From Zygnema cylindricum (Eukaryota > Streptophyta > Zygnematophyceae > Zygnematales > Zygnemataceae): a stretch of DNA of 64,000 bases. The position numbers and the translations under genes are program-made. This document shows positions 44,328 through 54,427 of the stretch, in pieces; within the stretch, counting starts at the first letter, position 1; the number at the start of each line of letters is the position of its first letter. The notes under the pieces were generated by a model. That model was not told the DNA's origin and made no database searches. It saw nothing but the letters and a program-made list of their open reading frames with translations. The stretch is from NCBI GenBank assembly GCA_037447655.1, contig JBBHKE010001432.1, positions 156,018-220,017 on the forward strand, given 5' to 3'.

Positions 44328-45332
44328 TTAAACTTTTGTAACCACAAGTGCCTTTTTCTTCCCTCCGGAAGAACCCCCTCCACGGTTTTCTTGGAGCCTC
44401 AGCTCCGACAACTTGACACAATCTGCAATAAAGTGTCCCGGCTTTTTGAAATAATGACAAAGACCCTTTGGGGGCCTCTGTCCCCCAGAATTATCTCTTT
44501 CCCCTCTATAAGGTTTCTTCGGATCCTTCCCCCATCGGTCCCCTCCTACTGCTAGAGCTTGAATGCTCTTTCCTCCTCTCCTAATCTCCATTGTGTTTTC
44601 CTGCACAAGTATCATCCTGACTACTGTGTTCCATTTCCATGAACTATCAGGCATTCCCTGTACTCGGTACACTATGTTTTCGAACTCATCTGGTAATTTC
44701 ATGATAAGGGTGTTCACTTTCATTTTCATTGTACCTGTCCACCCGGCACTTTCCATTTCCATATACAAACAAGAAAGATCATTACAGTAATCTAACATCT
44801 TTCCTCCTTTGTAAGTGTAACTCAATAGTTTTTGCTCAGCCAACTGGAGCTCCTGAATAGTTCCAGCTCTATAAATCTCCACCAAACTTTCCCACAATTC
44901 CTTGGCCTTGTAAATATGAAGATGAGGAGTGGCCAAACCTTGAGTGAGGTTCCTCAAAATGAAGTTCTTGGCAGCCATGTTTACATCCTCCCACATTTGA
45001 GTATCGTTCTCCACGGTCTTCACGGTCGCCGTTCCCGATACTGTGGCAATAGGAGTGAGGGGTGTCTCCTTCCCTTTCTCCTTTTTGGACACACTGCTGT
45101 CCCCATCATCTGCCTCCTCCGCTGAGGCAGCCGTTGTTGCAAAAAACCTTACTCCCCCAAATCCTGGTGGAGTTCCCGAAGGTGGACGTTTCACTTGTCC
45201 ACTCACGATACCCCAGTATCGTTTTTCACACAAAGCTCCCATCATCATGGCTTCCCAATAGATGAACCCAGATCCATTGAAGGTGGGCACCCTAGAGGGT
45301 GGGCCCATAACCTGCAATTCTGTGTCCTCCAT
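44328..45332 (-). CDS. Copia Gag, 334 codons (element 5)
   Basis: Structural protein of the retrotransposon particle. The first Met is inside the 5' LTR (45332), and residues 8-12 (V-M-G-P-P) are encoded by the primer-binding site; Met9 is a possible alternative start. Gag core boxes: Q-M-W-E-D-V-N (112-118), T-P-H-L-H-I-Y-K-A-K-E-L-W (135-147), Y-T-Y-K-G-G-K-M-L-D-Y (172-182). The knuckle at 292-305 reads C-H-Y-F-K-K-P-G-H-F-I-A-D-C: the second Cys is Phe, while sister copies at 2861 and 34906 keep it. The frame ends at a TAA where another copy (about 38140) has a sense codon, so Gag is probably a truncated part of one Gag-Pol frame. Confidence 0.9.
   Translation of the reverse strand: MEDTELQVMGPPSRVPTFNGSGFIYWEAMMMGALCEKRYWGIVSGQVKRPPSGTPPGFGGVRFFATTAASAEEADDGDSSVSKKEKGKETPLTPIATVSGTATVKTVENDTQMWEDVNMAAKNFILRNLTQGLATPHLHIYKAKELWESLVEIYRAGTIQELQLAEQKLLSYTYKGGKMLDYCNDLSCLYMEMESAGWTGTMKMKVNTLIMKLPDEFENIVYRVQGMPDSSWKWNTVVRMILVQENTMEIRRGGKSIQALAVGGDRWGKDPKKPYRGERDNSGGQRPPKGLCHYFKKPGHFIADCVKLSELRLQENRGGGSSGGKKKALVVTKV
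45298..45312 (-). other. Primer-binding site, half-tRNA initiator Met type (element 5)
   Basis: Minus strand GGTTATGGGCCCACC, immediately after the 5' LTR end. It is complementary to GGUGGGCCCAUAACC, the anticodon stem-loop region of plant initiator tRNA-Met. Drosophila copia primes from the same region with a 5' half of this tRNA. No match to the tRNA 3' end (TGGTATCAGAGC) is found nearby. Confidence 0.8.
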
Positions 45333-46350
45333 TGGACTACAGAATACAGGAAGCCTCTAGATAGTATTTAACTAACCCACTTTAAGCCACAACCACTTCT
45401 GCCTCCGAAGGCAAACTGACAATTTGACTGCACCCCTGTGTAGCCTGGACTCCCCTGAGTCCGTAGCAAAAAGAATCACTGAAAACGGCCAACCAGGCGA
45501 TAAGTTATGAGGCAGTAAAAATGCCAATTTGTACAAACTCTCAAAGGGAGAGATGACTACCTACCTAAATTTTCTAAGTCCTGATTCTCTCTAATAACTC
45601 CTATCTACTGAAGTACGGACCAATCAGATTACTGTATCGTACACAAAAGTACTACTGCCGATGTACCTTTTGTACGGCCTATGTACGACAAGGCTATTAA
45701 GTGGACGCGTGTCCGCTTTTCACTCGTCCGTACATTCCTCGGAATTCCTATGACCGAATGTCATCTCTCCACGTGGCTCCAGGTCATGCCACGTCACAAA
45801 ACGCCAAAATGACCACTCCGGGATTTCGGCGATGATGTGCGCCGTTGGATTTTGTGCCAAACGCAATCTTAGCCGTAATAAATGCTTGCGTGACATTTGT
45901 TCCGATGTCGAAATAAAATGCGTGGTATCCGTTTCGAATTAGCGTTGTACGACGTACTTTATAAAACTGAATCTATATACGCCGTATAAAGTTCTAGTTA
46001 AATGAATTTTAGTCACGCAAACTAAATATATATCTATCACATACCATAGTACTTAGCATTGGTCCTAGTCTATTAGGATAAAGCTGACCGCTACCGATCA
46101 ACTTGACGAACCGCAGGTACCGGGACCAAACCTCTAGTCCGTCAAGTATATTTTTAGTAACCTACTAAAAATAGCTGTCTGTTTAACTAAGGCAGCCATG
46201 GATCAACCTCTCTCTCTTACCTTCAGTGACTACAACAAGTATGGGAGTTAGAGAGCGGAGGTGGAGGCAGGCTGCCCGTCCTTTTTCTTTCCTTTTTATA
46301 AAGACATATTTAAACCTAGAAAATACTCTAGAAATCTATAAATTTCAACA
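45313..46350 (-). mobile_element. 5' LTR of element 5
   Basis: Minus-strand TGTTGAAATTTATAG ... ACAGAATTGCA, 1038 bp, the partner of 39931-40968. It contains the Gag start codon (45330-45332) 20 bp from its end, and the hairpin at 46103-46145. Confidence 0.92.
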
Positions 46351-46355
46351 GCCAT

Positions 46356-46503
46356 GTCTCCATCACTCTCTCTTTCCTTTAGTGACTACATCAAGTATGG
46401 GGGCAAAAGAGGAGAGATGGAGGCAGGCTGCCTGTATTTTTCTTATCTGTTTCCGCTAATATATTTAGACCTAGAAAATACCCAAAAACTATTTATTTCA
46501 ACA
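46356..46503 (-). mobile_element. Element 6 (A') LTR, proximal part
   Basis: Minus-strand start TGTTGAAATAAATAG at 46503, running to the GCCAT duplication. It is the other half of the LTR at 39093-39930. Confidence 0.85.
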
Positions 46504-47350
46504 GCACTAAGGTACACGTGTCGGCAAGAGAAGTTAATGAAGGTATTACGGAGTGAGTCGACATCCTCATACTCGTGTCAAAAATCATACGGGCGGTTTT
46601 CGGTGAATCTGACGGGCAAAGACCGAGCCGAACATCTGGGAGTGTACTTTACGGAATCAAAAGAATATTGTTGATACGAGACAGAGTCGACGGACGCGAT
46701 TAAAGCGGGACCACAATGACTGAGTGCGCCCTACTCACTCAGGACGTTCGTACCATCGAATCAACATTCATCTGAACTTTTGCGGCTGATGCTGAACAAG
46801 CATTGGCAACATTAATTGTGCGGACAATATTTGTAAATATTTGGAAAACAATAAGTTAACGTTTAGTGAATTAAATTAATAATGTTACACTGTTCATTTA
46901 ACGGCATGTAGTAATTAGGGTTTTGGAGATACTCACGGTACAGTAAAGTACACACTGGATATTTTGTCGTAAGTCAGGATAGTAATTTGATATAGTCACC
47001 CGAATTAGTGTAGACTAGTAGATACTCATTGTGAGCATATAGTTTAGGACTTTGTCAAATTTGTATTATCCAATTTTGGGAAAATGACATTTAAATGGCA
47101 GTTTTTGGGAAACCTCCAAGAGTCATATCATATGGTTTACTAAGTCATTTGGGCTGAAACTTTGGGAATTGTCAGTTCACTCTGTTTTGTATCAGTGTTT
47201 AAAATTTGAGGAATATTGGACTTTTGAGTCATATTTTGTGTAAGCAGAAAGCTGGATGCTGAGTAGGTGCTTAATAGTTTTTGTTGTTTTCATGTCTACT
47301 TCCACTACTACTGCTGGTTCTCCTCCCGCAACTGTGGTTATAGAACAACA
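46504..47350 (+). mobile_element. B-related LTR, truncated at its start
   Basis: Ends TATAGAACAACA at 47350. Its last 57 bases encode M-S-T-S-T-T-T-A-G-S-P-P-A-T-V-V-I-E-Q-Q, which aligns with the LTR-encoded Gag start of family B (M-T-A-A-A-S-S-S-S-S-V-P-A-V-V-S-E-Q-Q at about 16484). Upstream sequence is T-rich and shows only weak similarity to family B LTRs. The LTR start is not identified. Confidence 0.5.
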
Positions 47351-48217
47351 AGTCTATTTAGCCTCTACAGCTAGCTAGCAATAAGAGAGAGAAACGTGAT
47401 CAATCGTTGAGAGAGAGCAAGAGAGAAGCTCACCCAAGAGAAAATTCTTGTCCAAAAGCTAAAAAAAAATGGGTCTGAGAGTTAGCCTAAGTAGGAGCTA
47501 CGGTAGGCCCAAGCGAAACTAGCCTACGTCTAGCCACTTTACATGCATAAAACTAATTAAGATGTTGGCCAATAGGCGGCCAACATCGTCTGCCATACGC
47601 CCAGTAAAACCCACCGTCCGTGGGTAAAAACCTTCCCTAACTACATATACGCGCGAACCTACATGGGTTCGCGACTTAAATAAATAAGGTGTGTCAAAGC
47701 GTCGTCGGAAATCGCGTTTCGCCTTTAAACGGTACTCCACTTCTATAATCCAAAATCGCGTGCATACGCAGGAAATGAAACATATTGCACGAAACGAAAC
47801 ATATCGCCAAAATACTCTCGGAAATCGTGTTGCGTCACCCAAACGATATTTCACGTCTATACTTTCGAAATCGCATACCTATGCACGAAATAAAACATAT
47901 CGCACGCAATTAGTATATATCCAAACGAAACGTGCACGCATTCGCGTACACGCCACAAATAAGTGAATCGACGATATGATACTAATGAAACTACGAAACT
48001 TAAGCTCCTCAAACCATCTGCGTGCGATCTGCGTGTAAAAATCTGTATCATGATATCCGCAATGCGTCGAACTCGCGCGTGCCAGCCAATCATACATGTT
48101 AATACGATCAATGACAGGGTAAGAGAGGAAAGATGAGGATAAAAAGGAAAAATTGTCAAAAAGGAAAGGAAAGGTGAGGTGTGGTGAAAAATAATCTGAG
48201 GAATTAGAAGGCAACGA
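47351..48217. other. Non-coding, AT-rich with CpG-containing repeats
   Basis: No domains. It holds a perfect 10-bp hairpin GATGTTGGCC / GGCCAACATC (47561-47587) and a region rich in short repeats of the type 'acgaaa(c/t)', 'catatcgc' (about 47690-47950), similar in texture to 1390-1800. Confidence 0.4.
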
Positions 48218-48998
48218 TGGGTCGAAAGAACAAAAAAGTTAGAAGGAAGAGGGCTCCTAGAAACAAAGTTAAGTCATTGGAGCGACAAGATTATTCCCCA
48301 TTCTTAACAAGAGCATTGTGGATGGGGAAGAACCGCCGGATAAGAAACATACCCCAAAAGTAGAAAAACACACGGATATTGGAGTATCGAAGGATGTGGA
48401 TGAGCCCGCAACCGAAGACGAGCAAAGTCCCACTAGCAAAGGACGACAACCACAGGATGAATACGAGGATGATGATGCTGTGTTCGAGGCGCCTTGAATA
48501 CCGAATAGGGAGAGAGGCATTGTATTTGGTACTCCGGGTCCTCAAGCTCTTTATTGAGTTTAAGATCCGGATTGGTTTTTTCCTCCTCCCACGGGAGAGG
48601 AGGAAATGGGCAGTTTTGTGCCTCGCGCCGATCATTATATGTCGGTTGCTAAATGGCTGAAACATTGGAGATATGGTGAACCACGCTCCCTAAACCCGAG
48701 GGAGAATCCCCATCCGGAAATTCTCCACATCTATCTGGATGTTCCCGCTCATCCGACGTGGATTTTCATCGACAGTGACGATCGAGGCTCGACGTTCGCC
48801 CACATACGGCAATTCGATCCGGCGGATCCACGGCATACGTGGATTGTTCACGACAACCGCGATTTTTTGGTGAATGTTCCCGAAATATTGCAGCTTCACC
48901 ATCCGTGGGACCCACTGACTATACACCGTCCTCAAGTATTGTCAAAAAACTCCCAAGGTAATGGCTCTTCGAGCGGCTCGTACCTCGTTACTACATAA
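48218..48998 (+). pseudogene. Decayed gene for an unrecognised protein, about 260 codons
   Basis: I do not recognise the family. A basic start (M-G-R-K-N-K-K-V-R-R-K-R at 48218) runs to about 48305. After a one-base frame change the frame continues as an acidic hydrophilic stretch (E-E-P-P-D-K-K, D-E-P-A-T-E-D-E, D-E-Y-E-D-D-D), then three in-frame stops (about 48496, 48553 and 48559) within a sequence that still reads like protein (R-G-I-V-F-G-T-P-G-P-Q-A-L-Y). It ends in an open 130-codon part (48606-48998) with W-L-K-H-W-R-Y-G-E-P-R, L-D-V-P-A-H-P-T-W-I-F-I-D-S-D-D-R-G and H-H-P-W-D-P-L-T. The basic-then-acidic head suggests a nuclear protein or a transposon ORF. Alternatively the stops lie in an intron and the gene is live. 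Confidence 0.4.
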
Positions 48999-49269
48999 GT
49001 TCCCAAATCTTGAAGTGAGACGTCCACGTCTATGCAAAATCCCAAGGGTTCGGTGTCCGACTGCCCCCCTCCTCCACCAAATAAAAAGGATTTACCTCGA
49101 ATAATCGGCACCAATTATTAGCCCAACAAAACAAGTGGAGGCTCACGAGAGTTGTCGCGAAAAATTGATAACGGGTATGTTTGTGATTTGCAAAATTATT
49201 CATTTTTTCCGTCTCTTCTTCTCTTCTCATCACTAACCCACCCACTCACATTGATTTTTTTATTTTATT
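48999..49269. other. Non-coding spacer
   Basis: Nothing recognised between the decayed gene and the CGTCGC motif cluster. Confidence 0.35.
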
Positions 49270-49960
49270 TTGTCGTGTTTGTTGAATAAAGTGACGATAA
49301 CACCTCATCGGTAAACCAACAACAAATACAACTCGTCGCTGAACCATAACTCTTCAGAGTTATATTCATCAGCGACGAAGATCAATCGTCGCCTAATTTA
49401 GCGACGACCAGCAGTCGTCAAATGTAGTTTCCTCTTATGAGAAGTCATTTAATTAGTGAAATGGGGAATCGGAGTTCGCATAAATTTATAGAACTAGTGT
49501 TGATTAATTACCTTGTTTTTTTGTAGTTTTGGATGGTTAGTGTGGTAATTGTACTTAGCGTTTGTCAAAGTATGTCGGGTAAATTGTATCCGTGATAAAT
49601 TCAATATAATCGTATCCTTCTTTGTATTTCATTTTAAAGTTTGTTATTACGAATGTTGTATGAAAAAGAAACTTGAATGATATCGAATGTGAATGATGTT
49701 TGAATGTGTATGGAGAATGCCTCGCTTTCATGAAGTATTCCACGTTTGGCGACAAATGCACTACATCACTAGGTCGGTTCTGACACTAAGACAATTCCAG
49801 CGACGAGACAGCCTCGTCGTTGGAGTGTACAAATTTGGCACCACAAACTAGCGACGATGAAATGTTGTCGCTGAATGGTAAATCTAATAGAAAACAAAAG
49901 TTTTACCATTCAACGACGAATATGTGTCGTCGGTGAATGATACAACTTGCTTTATTATAA
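49270..49960. repeat. Cluster of CGTCGC/GCGACG inverted motifs, possible DNA-transposon termini
   Basis: Many short copies of cgtcgctga/tcagcgacga occur on both strands at 49329-49420 and 49800-49950. One near-palindrome (about 49328-49376) has arms TCGTCGCTGA / ATCAGCGACGA around ATAACTCT / AGAGTTAT. A second arm pair brackets 49862-49940 (cgctgaatggtaa ... ttaccattcaacgacg). Subterminal arrays of this kind occur in plant CACTA elements; 'cactaca' is present near 49759. No transposase was seen. Confidence 0.45.
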
Positions 49961-50690
49961 ATGGAAGTTATACATGGGCATATTAAAAAGACTATATCAT
50001 AAATATACTTTGCTGCGAAAAACGCAAATTCTTTGCACAGACAAATAAACTATAATCTGAATTGATTTTTTTCTTGCGAAGTCGTAAACAAAACATCAAT
50101 TTCTTCTCTTAAGTTTGGTCCACCGAAATCAAAAACAAGAATCAAAAGTCATTTTTTTTTCTTGTTTTTTATTTTTTATCTTGATAGTAAAATAATTCAC
50201 AGGTGACATTTATTTTTTAAATCTCGTTATTAAAATAACCTCACATCATAACTTTTTAACAATCGAAAGCATAATTTAGAAACATAAAGGAAGACCATAT
50301 ATAGATTACAAAAAACATAAAACATAAATAAAAACATAAGCCAAAAACTTAAAAACATAAAAGAAAAACATAAACGATAAATTCTTTTCTTTTATATTCT
50401 TTCCATGGGGTACATAAGAGTTGTACAAAAATTGAACAATCTACATATAAACCATAATTATGGAACCGTAAAGAGATATAATTAACAACGAAATAAACAA
50501 AATCTTCTCTCGGAAATCTAGCGAATGTAAAATATAGTAAAAAAATAGAATAATTCCCCCCCTATTTTTCTCCATATTCTATTTGCTTTTGTCCTTTGTT
50601 AGGACAAAAACCAAACTCACTATACATCCATGCAGCTCCTACCCTCCCTCTTATTTTCACTATTCTTTGTTATTTAATATGGCATTAGGC
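49961..50690. other. AT-rich spacer
   Basis: A/T-rich with many 'aaacataaa' repeats (about 50280-50380). No gene seen. Confidence 0.4.
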
Positions 50691-50696
50691 TTGTTT

Positions 50697-50810
50697 TAAA
50701 ATATATCCCTTTTTTTTCCCCCTCTTTCCTCTCTCTCCTCTACTCCTTTCCTTTCTTCACCCCCTCTTTCCTCTCCTTGCTCACTTTCTCCCTCTCGTTC
50801 AAAACTTCTT
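50697..50810. repeat. Polypyrimidine tract (plus strand)
   Basis: Plus strand almost entirely C/T (tttccccctctttcctctctctcc and similar). It faces a long purine tract 200 bp downstream. Confidence 0.75.
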
Positions 50811-51002
50811 ATTTTATACTGTACTTATATGCTCAATTGGTACGAAAAGTAGAGGGAATAATGTGTATGACACAACTGCGAATAGGACAAAAAAAAAATG
50901 AACAAACAAATTCGCAAATAGAAACAAATAAATTATAAGCAAAACAAAACAAACAAATAAACCACAATAAAACAAAAGATACAAAAGACAAAACAACTAC
51001 AA

Positions 51003-51670
51003 TGAAAAAGTTAAGGAGGGCTAGGAAAAGGGAGAGGGATGGAGAGAAAGTGAGGGGGCACCAATTGAAAAGAAGGGGGGGGAGAAGAGGGAGGCGCATT
51101 AAGAGAGGCGTGATAGGCTTCTTTAGTGTGAGAAGGAGGGAGAGGGATAAAAATATAGGAAGAGAAAGGGATTCACGGATAGGGAGAGGTACATTGAGAG
51201 GGAGAGAAGCAAAGTTATGGAGATAAAAGAGGAGGGGGAGAGGGGAAGGGAGATTAAATGAAAAACAAGGAGGCAGATTGAGAGTGAGCGGGATAGGCTC
51301 AGTGAGTGGTGACAATGAGGGGAAGAAGACAGAAAAGAGGGATAAAAACATAGAGGGAGAGAGGGATTACCAAATAGGGAGAGGCAGACTAAGAGGGAGA
51401 GAGGGGGAGAGGATGAAATAAGAGAGGGCGACAAAGGTAAAGAGAGAGGAGGTGGGGAAGGGGGGGTGGAGCAAACCTAGGGGGAGATGGGGAGGCGCGG
51501 AACATGGCGAGGGAGGAGCGTTTTTCACCATAGATTTAGGGAGAAATGGAGGAGACAGGGTGGGTGGAGGGAAAAAAGGCACGTCGATGAGAGGAGTGAG
51601 TGCTTAGTGAGAGGTAAGAATGAGATGATGATGATTGTGAGAGAAAAAAAAAGAGGGAGAAACCGATAAG
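51003..51670. repeat. Polypurine tract with imperfect tandem repeats, period about 194 bp
   Basis: Over 650 bp of the plus strand are mostly A/G. Repeating landmarks: 'gggataaaaatatagg' near 51145 and 'gggataaaaacatagagg' near 51339; 'gatagggagaggtacattgagagggagaga' near 51177 and 'aatagggagaggcagactaagagggagaga' near 51374; 'gcattaagag', 'gattgagag', 'gactaagag'. Long open frames on either strand are products of this composition, not genes. Confidence 0.75.
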
Positions 51671-51689
51671 GCATATTGAAAGGGTAAGT

Positions 51690-54060
51690 GGTAGGGTGAG
51701 AAATATGGATGGCGTGATGGAAAGGAAGTAGAAATGGAACGATGACGTCTATGAAATGGAATCCATAGATGAAAAGTGGAGTAGGAGGCGGACCTTTCCT
51801 ATGTTTCTTGGTGAATCAATTTAATTTTGTCAAAATGACAACGTAAGCTTCAAATCTGATAGGGAAAAAAATGGTTGGTTTTTATTCGTCCAAAAATGAT
51901 CTTTTTTTTTTGGGACTGCCTGCATTTGGTGTTTCCTCGCCTAAAATATCACCAACGCCAAATGTTGTCATTTTATTTGATTTAATTCAATGATGAACTC
52001 TAATTTGTGGTTTTTTTTACATATCAACCACATATAAATGTATACACTCACTCTATTTTGTGTTCGGCACCATATTACAATAGACTTTTATGCTAAATGG
52101 GACCGTTAACACTAAAATAGCATAAAATTATACACTCAATAAACTGAAATCGCAAAATAGCATTAATACTCACCATAATTGCATACAAGGAACTTAGTTG
52201 TAGTTGAAACTGTACATATGAGAGCTTACAGTTATACGCCGACGCGACGTTTGATTTAGTTACGTTCAAAAATTGAGAAAAAATGACTTTCCGCATGCGA
52301 ATATGTTTGACGTTCATATTGTCGACCATGCGGTTGTTGGACGAATATGTGCGAACTTCATTTTTTACCACCCGGGTTGAACCACTTTATAGACCGCACA
52401 TTCTCATGCGTCCACGGTCACTAAACATAATGAATTAGACTTTTTCACTTAAGAGGTACGATTTTTTACTGTTTGACACTAACCGTACACCACACTATTT
52501 AAAAGACAATCACTTTGGTTTTGTACGGTACTTGGAAAAAAACCCCAAATGGCGCAAAGAAAAAAACAGAATAAGTTATATTATTTGAGGACAATTAAAA
52601 AAAAAGCTGGAAGGAATTAGTATAAATTACGCTAATAGTGATTGGCGATGTACTGTACACCGCCAATCGCTATTAGAGTAAATAACGCTAATTCGTTGCC
52701 CTTTAAAAAAAAAAAAAAAAACTTCAAATACAGTTTATAATTCTATTTTTTCATTTTTCTAATTAAAGTTTTTTTTTTAATTAGCGATAATAATGGATGT
52801 ACACTGCAATGGAAATAGTGTGTTTTACGCACAGGGTATCTCCGTACGAAATGGTACTTTTTGAATTACAAAGGCATAAAAAGACACTCAACATTATTGC
52901 GTACATATGTGAATGTGCAATGGAAGAAAGAGACGCAAACTCGTCGACAAAAATCACGTTCTCATATGTTTGTCCGTCGACCGTGTGAACAGTTTGACGG
53001 CGTACGAATTGTCAGATTTTGTACGGGTACACATACTACTGTAGACATCGAAAGGGCGGGTATTTTGGATTCTGGACAACCCAAATTACAGTTAGGGATT
53101 AATTAGTATATATATATTTTTTCAAAAAAAAAAATTCCCGATTAGTGATAATAACACTATTTTTTTTTTACGCTATTTATTCCATAGTTCAAAAGTAGGC
53201 GTTTTTATGGTAGGTCTTTGGGAGACGCACAAAACTTGGCACAAAACTCGCGTAGAGTAAGCATACTATATGTGTGTGCGTTGTGCACACTCCTGTACGA
53301 ACGTACGAATCTGACGTATCATCATAGTGCAGCGCACGCCGCCGGACGAAATTTTTTAGCGAACTGACACGCGTTGGATGACATTCCGCGGGAAAAATAA
53401 CCCGGAAAAAATAAAACGCGGACGTAAGTTGTGTTACGGGCTTTTCATGTGATCTTCTTAGATCGCTACTCTGATCAGCGACCGTCCGATTGTCCAAATC
53501 TGACGGTTTAAATAAAAAATACCTCAAAACTCACGGAAATATAAAAATTTGTCTGAATGTTTTTCAAATTTTAGACATGACGTTTAATTCTCTATCATCG
53601 ATGCTACTTCTTCTTATTTTTCATTTTGATAATACAATATGGGTATTAAGGCCATATTGTATTTTTCTAATAGGCATACGCGGGCACCACCTACTTTTCA
53701 TTTTATTCCTTTACTCTAATAGCGATTGACGGTGTACTGAACCTCCCACCTATAATTGTTGAACTACAGTAGGGTTCAAATGAGCGAAAGCAATTCAAAA
53801 CGCTATATGCGGTACAGTCACAACCGAGCGCGAATGTCGAAAAAAAACAAAAAGGGGCACGTTAAAATTTTCGTGTTTAGTGTTTGACGTCCGTCAATTT
53901 TGGGTTGTGAAAACGTCCGCGCGCAGCGAGGCGTCGTAACCCGAATCTGGAGGGGGGGCGACGTGGCCGCTTCACCGGAGACCTGCACACCTCCACACGG
54001 CCTCCGAAGGCCGAAAATCGCTCGGTTCAGTACAGTACAGTAGCGTACTATACCATATAC
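51690..54060. other. AT-rich intergenic region
   Basis: No convincing gene. It contains long A/T runs, a strong hairpin (52632-52676) and a related half-motif (53716-53737). Confidence 0.45.
52632..52676. repeat. Hairpin CTAATAGTGATTGGCG / CGCCAATCGCTATTAG
   Basis: 15 of 16 stem bases pair around a 13-nt loop containing tgtactgtaca. One arm recurs at 53716-53737 (ctaatagcgattgacggtgtac). Likely a MITE or its remains. Confidence 0.55.
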
Positions 54061-54427
54061 ATATAACATACGTAAGGAACTATGGATATATGCGCAAGCG
54101 TATAGTATGAGGATGGATTTCTAGTCCGTAACACTTCCAACTGTTCTCACGCAGCTGAACTACGAGTGAAACTGGTTTTCCTGACGCTGTTCGAGCGAAC
54201 GGTTGATTCATAGAAACGACTGTTGCTTGAATCGGGTGTCAACCGCCCCCTCTGTACAATAGTCTGTACGAGCATTTGACGTCCCTTTTCGCTGCTGCAA
54301 TATTTGTTGTTGCAATTTCCATCTCTTGCGTTGAAACGTTTCGCTATTGCTCTGCCTTTAGCTCTGCTCCTTTGTGTTGACAATTAACTTCTCACATAGT
54401 TCATTTTAGGGCTAATATTAGACAATC
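54040..54427 (+). promoter_or_regulatory. Probable promoter and 5' UTR of the beta-adaptin gene
   Basis: Directly upstream of the start codon. A TATA-like stretch (ctataccatatacatataac) lies at about 54049-54068. The transcription start is not visible, and a 5' UTR intron cannot be excluded. Assigned by position only. Confidence 0.3.

Larger units (their letters stand above)
39926..46355 (-). mobile_element. Near-intact family A copia element 5 with GCCAT target duplications
   Basis: Minus-strand element of 6420 bp (39931-46350): 5' LTR 45313-46350, primer site 45298-45312, Gag frame, pro-pol frame, polypurine tract 40969-40985, 3' LTR 39931-40968. GCCAT flanks both sides (39926-39930 and 46351-46355). 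The two LTRs are both 1038 bp and I count about 11 mismatches, so the insertion is recent compared with its neighbours. It lies in the 5' LTR of element 6. Confidence 0.93.

Noticed and set aside
1-47350. CRISPR arrays, operons or phage-like modules
   Set aside because: Repeats here are LTRs and their fragments. Introns, plant-type adaptin and copia elements show this is a eukaryotic nuclear sequence.
50833-51434. Long minus-strand open frames rich in Leu, Ser, Phe and Pro
   Set aside because: They lie in the purine/pyrimidine tract; the open frames follow from base composition and have no domain-like features.
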